This document shows, one piece after another, positions 34,634-39,163 of a DNA stretch of 39,163 bases; position 1 is the first letter of the stretch; each line of letters begins with the position of its first letter. The DNA comes from Phycisphaerae bacterium (GTDB lineage Bacteria; Planctomycetota; Phycisphaerae; SM23-33): contig JAGXKT010000007.1 of NCBI GenBank assembly GCA_018335035.1, positions 74,110-113,272 of the forward strand, read 5' to 3'. The position numbers and the translations under genes were made by a program. A model generated the notes under the pieces. It saw only the letters and a program-made list of their open reading frames with translations. It ran no database searches and was not told where the DNA came from.

Positions 34634-34693
34634 TGCGAAAGAGCGTGGTTGCTCGCTTGATTGCCATCGGGGCTCGCGAACCGCGGCACCCCG

Positions 34694-34735
34694 CCGATCT
34701 GTGTAATCTGTGGATTCTGTTGGTGTTCCTCGTGC
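34694..34735. repeat. Degenerate (A)TCTGTG-type short repeat array
   Basis: A run of related 9-10-mers (GATCTGTGTA, ATCTGTGGA, TTCTGTTGG) about ten bases after the kinase stop codon on the minus strand. It resembles intergenic arrays common in several bacterial phyla that read CCACAGATTACACAGAT on the other strand. It is not coding. Confidence 0.55.
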
Positions 34736-34745
34736 GCCGCGCGTG

Positions 34746-35348
34746 CTAATCGCGGCTTGGCGATAGGACTTGCCGCACCTGCTCGGCGATGGCGGCAACC
34801 GTCGCGGCGTCGCGGAAGTCGACCTGATCAGCACGAAGCGTAACCGTGCCGTCGGTCTCGGCCGCCACGGCCGAACAGGCATCGCGCATTGCCTGGAGGA
34901 AGTCGCGGTCCATGCCCTGTTCGAATCTCCGCCCACGGGCACCGATGCGCCGCCGAAGCTCGTCGGTCGCGGCGTCGACGGCGATCAGAACGTCCGGCGG
35001 CTTGATCCGCGGCTCGATCCGTCGGGCCAGCGCGTCGTACAAGGCCCAGTCGTCGGCGTCGAGCTGCTGCCGGGCGTACATGCGATCGTGGCAGAAGCCG
35101 TAGTCGCTGATACGCGTTCCGGTCCCCGGCCAGGACGGCAGGGCGAGTTGGGCTGCCCGCGCCATAAGGAAGTACACCTGGGCGGGCAGCTTCGCCGAGG
35201 CGTCCGTCGTATACGACACGCCGAGGAACGGGTTACCCGCGTAATCCTCGTAGAGCACCTCGGCGCCGAGGTGCCCGGCGAGTCCTTCGGCAAGGGTCGT
35301 CTTGCCCGCCGCCGGCGGCCCGATGATGCTCACCAGCGTCGCGCTCAT
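34746..35348 (-). CDS. Deoxynucleoside kinase
   Basis: A 200-residue P-loop kinase of the dNK/thymidine kinase 2 family (PF01712). Walker A GPPAAGKT is at 10-17. LYEDYAGNPFLGVSY is the variant of the ExxxNPFL substrate loop, and ISDYGFCHDRMYA with VLIAVDAATDELRRRIGARGRR carries the DR-type nucleoside contact and the arginine-rich lid. It would phosphorylate deoxyadenosine or deoxyguanosine for salvage. It overlaps folK by ATGA, a pairing seen in many bacteria; the two products act in unrelated pathways but share a transcript. Confidence 0.9.
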   Translation of the reverse strand: MSATLVSIIGPPAAGKTTLAEGLAGHLGAEVLYEDYAGNPFLGVSYTTDASAKLPAQVYFLMARAAQLALPSWPGTGTRISDYGFCHDRMYARQQLDADDWALYDALARRIEPRIKPPDVLIAVDAATDELRRRIGARGRRFEQGMDRDFLQAMRDACSAVAAETDGTVTLRADQVDFRDAATVAAIAEQVRQVLSPSRD

Positions 35349-35827
35349 ACGTCGCTCTCCAGCTCCGCCAGCAGGCGGGCGACGGTCTTATCCAGGCCCG
35401 GGTGTCGCGCCCGCGGAGCGATCTGCGCCAGCGGGCCAAGCACGAATCGCCGCTCGTGCATTCGCGGATGAGGCAAGGTCAGCGCGTCGGTGTCGCTGGT
35501 CTGCTCGTCGTACAGCAGCAGGTCCAGGTCGCACGTTCGCGGACCCCAGCGCGTCTCGCGCGCCCGGTCGCGCCCGAGAGCGACCTCGATCTTCTGAAGC
35601 CGCTCGAGCAGATCGGGGGGCGGCAGTTCGGTGGAGACGCACACGGCCGCGTTGAGATACGCCGGCTGATCCTCCGGGCCGCCGACCGGAGCCGTGCGCA
35701 CGAATTGCGAGATGCGCAGCACCTCGGTGTGGTCGATTTCGTCGATCCGCTTGACGGCGTCCAGCAGCGTCGCGGCGCTGTCGCCGACGTTGCTGCCAAG
35801 GGCGATGTAGGCGGTGTGCGAATCCAT
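35345..35827 (-). CDS. folK: 2-amino-4-hydroxy-6-hydroxymethyldihydropteridine pyrophosphokinase
   Basis: A 160-residue HPPK, which transfers pyrophosphate from ATP to 6-hydroxymethyl-7,8-dihydropterin in folate synthesis. TAYIALGSNVGD opens the enzyme. TAPVGGPEDQPAYLNAAV, RWGPRTCDLDLLLYD (two catalytic Asp of the DxD metal site) and PHPRMHERRFVLGPL are diagnostic. The ATG at 35827 is preceded by GGAGG seven bases upstream. Promoter TTGCGA/GACAAT at 35857-35884. It overlaps the kinase gene by four bases. Confidence 0.96.
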   Translation of the reverse strand: MDSHTAYIALGSNVGDSAATLLDAVKRIDEIDHTEVLRISQFVRTAPVGGPEDQPAYLNAAVCVSTELPPPDLLERLQKIEVALGRDRARETRWGPRTCDLDLLLYDEQTSDTDALTLPHPRMHERRFVLGPLAQIAPRARHPGLDKTVARLLAELESDV

Positions 35828-35856
35828 AAGGACGCCTCCGGAAGCGACGAGATGCC

Positions 35857-35884
35857 ATTGTCGCCGAATGGCGGCAGGTCGCAA
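35857..35884 (-). promoter_or_regulatory. Promoter of folK and the deoxynucleoside kinase gene
   Basis: Minus-strand TTGCGA (35879-35884), a 16-base spacer and GACAAT (35857-35862), in the 72-base gap after the URO-D family gene. Confidence 0.4.
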
Positions 35885-35899
35885 GGGCGCCGGCGGCGC

Positions 35900-36952
35900 T
35901 TACAGCGTGCCGTTTTCGTGGAGGGTCTCGTACATTGTCACGATGTTTTCGGTCGGCGAGACGGGCTGGATGTTGTGGCAGGGGGCACAGATCCACCGCA
36001 CCGCCGCAAAGATGCGGATGTTGTCCAGGACTTCATTGCGCACGTCGTCGGCGCTGCCGAACGCCAGCGTCTGCTGGTTATCGACGGCGCCGTGGAAGAT
36101 GACCTTGTCGCCGAAGTCGCGGACCAGGCCCTCGCGCTCCATGCCCGCGCAGCGCCACTGGATCGGGTTGAGGATTTCAATGCCCGTGACCTCGATCAGC
36201 TCGGGGATCACGTCCCGCGCCGCGCCGTCGGTGTGGTAGAAGATGTGAATCCCGTGGTCCCGCGCCAGGTCCGCCATCCGCTTTTGGTTCGGCAGGATGA
36301 ACCGGCGGATCTGCTCCAGGCCCATCAGCAGCCCGTGCTGTGACCCGAGGTCCTCGGCGACGTAGGTGATGTCGACCTTACCCTCGGCCAACTCGAACAT
36401 CCGCTCGTTGACGCGGTAGTGATAGTCGAAGATCTTTCCCAGCGCCGCCTCGGCAAGCTCGGGCGAGAGCACCAGGTCCATCATCGCCTGTTCCATCCCG
36501 CGCAGGTAGCAATACAGGAGGAACGGCTCGTAGCCGCCGCAGCGGACCGCGCGCCGCCCGCTGAGGTTCTTGACCTGTTGCTCGAAGTCCTCCCAGTCGC
36601 GCTGGTCGGGGTTCGGCCAGGGGTAGGCCTCGATGTCATCGACGGTCTCGGCGTCGGCGAGCGGGTGCGTGGCGGCCTCGTCGTAGGCGCCGGTTTCGTG
36701 CTCGATCCGCCGGAAGCGCACGCCCCACATGTCTGCGGCGCCGTCGTGGGGGAATTTCGCGGTCGGATGGGCGTTGATCGTCTCGACGCCGTCGATGTGC
36801 AGCTTGTCGTATAGCGCGCCAGCGTCGGCGCAGCGGAGGTCTCTCTTGAGCCGCGCGGTAACTTCGGGCGTCGCCCAGTAGTCGGTGGGGATGCGGTCCG
36901 GCGTCTCGCCGTTCAGCAGCGCCAGCCAGCGTTCACGCGGCGTCATGGCCAT
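35900..36952 (-). CDS. Uroporphyrinogen decarboxylase family protein (methyltransferase-like)
   Basis: A 350-residue TIM-barrel protein of the URO-D superfamily (PF01208). It starts TPRERWLALLNGETPDRIPTDYW, as in MtaA/CmuA-type cobalamin-dependent methyltransferases and relatives, not the RQAGRYLPEY type of true HemE. Potential zinc ligands are YHTDG and CAPCHNIQP (His and Cys pairs near the C-terminus). VAEDLGSQHGLLMG and FHGAVDNQQTLAFG are typical middle strands. Many such paralogues exist in planctomycetes beside sugar or methyl-metabolism genes; substrate unknown. AAGGAG stands nine bases before the ATG. Confidence 0.9.
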   Translation of the reverse strand: MAMTPRERWLALLNGETPDRIPTDYWATPEVTARLKRDLRCADAGALYDKLHIDGVETINAHPTAKFPHDGAADMWGVRFRRIEHETGAYDEAATHPLADAETVDDIEAYPWPNPDQRDWEDFEQQVKNLSGRRAVRCGGYEPFLLYCYLRGMEQAMMDLVLSPELAEAALGKIFDYHYRVNERMFELAEGKVDITYVAEDLGSQHGLLMGLEQIRRFILPNQKRMADLARDHGIHIFYHTDGAARDVIPELIEVTGIEILNPIQWRCAGMEREGLVRDFGDKVIFHGAVDNQQTLAFGSADDVRNEVLDNIRIFAAVRWICAPCHNIQPVSPTENIVTMYETLHENGTL

Positions 36953-36978
36953 TTCGGTGTGCTCCTTGCGTGCTCGGG

Positions 36979-37374
36979 TTAGGGGGGACCGCTTCGGTGC
37001 AGTTCGAGGCGGTCGATGGGAATCCGCACGTAGCGCCCCGTCAGCGATTCGTCGTCGGTCCAGGTCGCATCTTCCATCCGCAGGAGCCCGAAGTCAATCG
37101 CGACGGGCATGATGTCCATCACGCGCCCGTAGCCGACGTACGACCAATCGCGGACCGGATCCAGACGTTTGCGCCGCGAGGGGTTGCCGCGGACCGCTTC
37201 GGACCACGAGAACCCCTCGGCCGGGACGTAGGTGAACCGCACGCTCTCCAGCGGACCCGGCGTGACGGGGCGTTCGCGTGCCGAGATGTTGTCGCAGACG
37301 ACCAGCAGGTGACCGTCCACCCACACCTCCGCCCGCCGGGCGAGCCCTTCGCTATGTTCCATGCGGATGGTCAT
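36979..37374 (-). CDS. Conserved-looking hypothetical protein
   Basis: A 131-residue cytosolic protein without recognised domain. It is mostly beta-like, with EVWVDGHLLVVCDNIS, VRFTYVPAEGFSW and VRIPIDRLELHRSG, and contains many Asp/Glu. The ATG at 37374 is chosen because upstream codons are only translated TCGG repeats. That repeat array begins six bases upstream, so no normal Shine-Dalgarno is visible; expression may depend on read-through from dapL. It precedes the URO-D family gene by 26 bases. Confidence 0.65.
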   Translation of the reverse strand: MTIRMEHSEGLARRAEVWVDGHLLVVCDNISARERPVTPGPLESVRFTYVPAEGFSWSEAVRGNPSRRKRLDPVRDWSYVGYGRVMDIMPVAIDFGLLRMEDATWTDDESLTGRYVRIPIDRLELHRSGPP

Positions 37375-37380
37375 GTTCGA

Positions 37381-37415
37381 GTTCGGAGGTCGGAGGTCGG
37401 AGTTCGGAGGTCGGA
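37381..37415. repeat. Left 7-bp tandem array of the four-helix-bundle element
   Basis: Five 7-mers, GTTCGGA-GGTCGGA-GGTCGGA-GTTCGGA-GGTCGGA, ending beside the palindrome GAGCATGCTC (37414-37423). It starts six bases upstream of the hypothetical gene. Confidence 0.85.
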
Positions 37416-37439
37416 GCATGCTCTGCCCGTAACGATCGA

Positions 37440-37841
37440 CTACGCGGAAGCGGCATCTGGCCGCAACGAGGCGTCCCTTGCACGGCCGACATTGCGAATC
37501 AGCCCCTTGACGATCTTCCGAACCTCCACAGTCCTGTTGATCGCAACAGCGAGCTTCGACGCGTCCGCGTAGCCCAGTTCTCGTGCTATGAGCAGATGCG
37601 TTTCCACCTCATTTGCCGATCCACAGGCGATGTCCAGGAAGCGCATGTAATCTGCCTTTCTGCTGCGGCCGAAGCCCTCTGCGATGTTGGCGGGAATGCT
37701 TACGCCAGCGCGTCGGAGTTGTGATGTCAGGCCGAAACGCTCCTCTGTTGGGAAGCCGGCGGTGAGTCTGTACAGATCGAGGACAAGCCGAAAGGACTTC
37801 TGCCAGCCAACCAAGTCCTTGTAGTCACGGATCGTGCTCAT
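37440..37841 (-). CDS. Four-helix-bundle protein (23S rRNA-IVP/S23 family)
   Basis: A 133-residue protein of the family first found inside 23S rRNA intervening sequences (TIGR02436). Diagnostic parts: YKDLVGWQKSFRLVLDLYR at 7-25, the central LTSQLRRAGVSIPANIAEG (38-56), then FGRSRKADYMRFLDIACGSA and the last helices ETHLLIARELGY. These proteins form homopentameric four-helix bundles related to the Avd accessory protein of diversity-generating retroelements. The function is unknown. Here the gene is free-standing, not in rRNA, and flanked by inverted repeat arrays. Lower G+C than its neighbours suggests later arrival. There is no clear Shine-Dalgarno and no reverse transcriptase nearby. Confidence 0.93.
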   Translation of the reverse strand: MSTIRDYKDLVGWQKSFRLVLDLYRLTAGFPTEERFGLTSQLRRAGVSIPANIAEGFGRSRKADYMRFLDIACGSANEVETHLLIARELGYADASKLAVAINRTVEVRKIVKGLIRNVGRARDASLRPDAASA

Positions 37842-37879
37842 GGTTCGATTCCAGGCAGTGGCTGCCGCACGCTACGCAC

Positions 37880-37914
37880 TCCGACCTCCGACCTCCGACC
37901 CCGACCCCGACCTC
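37880..37914. repeat. Right tandem array of the four-helix-bundle element, inverted
   Basis: Three copies of TCCGACC followed by two CCGACC units. On the minus strand it begins directly after the dapL stop codon. It is the reverse complement type of the left array. Confidence 0.85.
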
Positions 37915-39091
37915 ATCCCTGCAGTGACGCGATTCGCTCGACGGCTTTGGTCAGCACGGCCTCCGGGTAGGTCAGAGAGATACGGAAGTAGCCCTCGGCG
38001 GCCTCGCCGTACCCGCGCCCCGGCGTGACCATCACGCCGGTCTTGTCCAGCAGGTCGGCCACGAACGCGCCGCTGTCGCCGTCGTATTTGCCGGGCACCG
38101 GCGCCCAGACGTAGATCGTTCCGACGGGCCGTTCGAGCAGCCACCCGGCCGCGTTGAGACCGTCAACGACCAGGTCCCGCCGCCGCTGATAGATCGCGTT
38201 GAGCTCGGGCAGGATGTCCTCGGCGGCGTTGAGTGCCTTGGCGGCGGCGAACTGCACGGCCCGCAGCGAGCCGTTGTCGATGTTCTCCTTGACCGTGTTC
38301 AGCGCCGTCACGGCCGAGGCGTTGCCCGCGACGAACCCGGCGCGCCAGCCGGTCATGTTGAACGCCTTCGACAGCGAGAACAGCTCCACGGCGACCTCCT
38401 CGGCCCCGTCGATCTGGAGGATGCTCGGTGCCTGGTAGCCGTCGTAGGTGTTCGTGATGTAGGCCGCATCGTGGGCGATCAGGATGTTGTTGTCGCGTCC
38501 GAACTGCACGGCCCGGGCGAAGAATTCCATCGGCGCCGTGGCCGTGGTGGGGTTGTTCGGGTAATTCAGCCACAGCACCTTGGCGTCGCGGCGGACCTCG
38601 GCGGGTATCGCGTCGAAATCGACGAGGAAATCGTTCTCCGCTCGCAGCGGGGCGTAGTAGGTGCTGCCACCGGCGAAGACGTGTCCGATGTTGTAGGTGG
38701 GATAGCCCGGCTGGGGGGCGATGCCCACGTCGCCGGGGCTCATCAGCCCCAGGCACATCTTGACGATGGCGTCTTTCGAGCCCATCGTCGTCACCAGTCC
38801 GTCCTCGGCGAGGTCCACGTCGAAGCGGCGCTTGTAGAAGTCGCGTGCGGCGGCCGGCAGGTCCGCCACGGGCCGGTCGCAACCGTAGCGGTGGCGGTCC
38901 GGGTCCGTCGCGTCGTCGGCGGCGCGTTGCAACTCAGCCACGACCGGCGCCGGGGCGGGCCGGTCCGGGTCGCCGATGTCCACGCGGATGACCTCGATGC
39001 CTTTGTCGCGCGCCGCGGCCATCTTCCGCCGAAGGTCGGCGAACAGGTAGGGCGGCAGCTTGTCGAGGCGGTCCGATTGTCCGAAATCCAT
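37913..39091 (-). CDS. dapL: LL-diaminopimelate aminotransferase
   Basis: A 392-residue fold-type I aminotransferase. It starts with SDRLDKLPPYLFADLRRKM and IEVIRVDIGDPDRPAP, the N-terminus typical of bacterial DapL. YPNNPTTA, then HDAAYITNTYDGYQAPS, and SLSKAFNMTGWRAGFVAG (Schiff-base lysine) mark the PLP site. DapL converts tetrahydrodipicolinate straight to LL-diaminopimelate, bypassing the succinylase route, for lysine and peptidoglycan. This form is common in planctomycetes and chlamydiae. The ATG at 39091 has AAAGG upstream; a TTG five codons earlier is unlikely. Promoter at 39128-39155. Confidence 0.92.
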   Translation of the reverse strand: MDFGQSDRLDKLPPYLFADLRRKMAAARDKGIEVIRVDIGDPDRPAPAPVVAELQRAADDATDPDRHRYGCDRPVADLPAAARDFYKRRFDVDLAEDGLVTTMGSKDAIVKMCLGLMSPGDVGIAPQPGYPTYNIGHVFAGGSTYYAPLRAENDFLVDFDAIPAEVRRDAKVLWLNYPNNPTTATAPMEFFARAVQFGRDNNILIAHDAAYITNTYDGYQAPSILQIDGAEEVAVELFSLSKAFNMTGWRAGFVAGNASAVTALNTVKENIDNGSLRAVQFAAAKALNAAEDILPELNAIYQRRRDLVVDGLNAAGWLLERPVGTIYVWAPVPGKYDGDSGAFVADLLDKTGVMVTPGRGYGEAAEGYFRISLTYPEAVLTKAVERIASLQG

Positions 39092-39127
39092 GGGAAGGCC
39101 TTTCAAAGAGAGATTCGAGGACGCGGC

Positions 39128-39155
39128 ATTCTAGCAGGTTCGTCGGCGGCCGCAA
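39128..39155 (-). promoter_or_regulatory. Promoter of dapL
   Basis: Minus-strand TTGCGG (39150-39155), a 16-base spacer and TAGAAT (39128-39133). Leader about 30 nt. Confidence 0.5.
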
Positions 39156-39163
39156 GCTCAGCG

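Larger units (their letters stand above)
37375..37912 (-). mobile_element. Putative element: four-helix-bundle gene bracketed by inverted TCGG arrays
   Basis: This 538-bp segment lies between the stop codon of dapL and the start codon of the hypothetical gene. It contains one gene for a four-helix-bundle protein. The ends are tandem 7-mers in inverted orientation (GTTCGGA/GGTCGGA on the left, TCCGACC on the right). G+C is about 59 % over 240 bases counted in the gene, against 65-70 % in neighbouring rows. The element call is inference from structure and base composition. Confidence 0.5.

Noticed and set aside
35900-36952. Haem-pathway uroporphyrinogen decarboxylase HemE
   Set aside because: The HemE N-terminal RQAGR motif is missing and the sequence resembles the methyltransferase-type branch.
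37440-37841. Diversity-generating retroelement
   Set aside because: The protein is related to Avd, but there is no reverse transcriptase and no template/variable repeat pair in the window.
37381-37914. CRISPR array
   Set aside because: The repeat unit is only 7 bases, without unique spacers, and no cas gene is nearby.

Overview
The window is a dense, GC-rich (roughly two-thirds G+C) bacterial chromosome segment with about 31 protein genes, no rRNA or tRNA, no phage and no CRISPR. The gene set points to Planctomycetota, most likely a Phycisphaerae-type lineage. It has an LL-diaminopimelate aminotransferase (DapL), an archaeal-type phosphoglycerate mutase homologue coupled to homoserine dehydrogenase, a sulfatase, a multi-pass VWA plus amidotransferase-like membrane protein, a DUF2752 protein, ExeA/GspB-type proteins, and many exported proteins of unknown function. 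This placement is inferred from gene content only.

Layout. 1-2412 (-): 5'-part of an aspartate-aminotransferase-like gene, and a membrane-tethered coiled-coil protein ending in a BRCT-like domain. 2703-4543 (+): zinc-type dehydrogenase and purE. 4568-7848 (-): a radical SAM enzyme, then an ExeA-GspB pair. 8144-9075: a small membrane peptide and a class II aldolase homologue. 9076-9411: a gene-poor spacer made of inverted repeats around a MITE-like element. 9412-11905: guaA and a divergent amidohydrolase. 11899-17492: a 901-aa exported protein, a Gly/Arg/Ser-rich exported TPR-like protein, and a sulfatase. 17575-20117 (-): homoserine dehydrogenase plus the proposed homoserine kinase. 20197-25679: tandem paralogous lipoproteins, DUF2752, the VWA protein, and a CPBP protease. 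25820-34551 (-): purC, a CobS-like membrane protein, an exported TPR/HEAT protein, a pseudo-HtrA, an unusual Lgt, panD and panC. 34746-39091 (-): deoxynucleoside kinase, folK, a URO-D family protein, a small unknown, a four-helix-bundle protein inside an inverted-repeat element, and dapL.

How genes work together. Several sets are standard metabolism: purE, purC and guaA (purines); panC and panD (pantothenate); dapL, homoserine dehydrogenase and the kinase (aspartate-family amino acids); folK (folate). The more unusual block is panC-panD-lgt-pseudoHtrA-TPR/HEAT. Here the lipoprotein-maturation enzyme Lgt carries a large extracytoplasmic insert with two tandem EF-hand-type units and sits 2 nt from an HtrA-fold protein that has lost its catalytic triad.

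Promoters. Many genes have a readable TTGnnn-N16-18-TAnnnT promoter. For the amidohydrolase and the CPBP protease the -10 box lies 6-7 nt before the start codon, which predicts leaderless mRNAs.

Repeats. Four intergenic spacers carry short degenerate repeat arrays that begin at, or within about a dozen bases of, an upstream stop codon. One of these brackets the four-helix-bundle gene in inverted orientation and looks like a mobile element. These repeats, the EF-hand Lgt and the BRCT protein are the parts most likely to be new.
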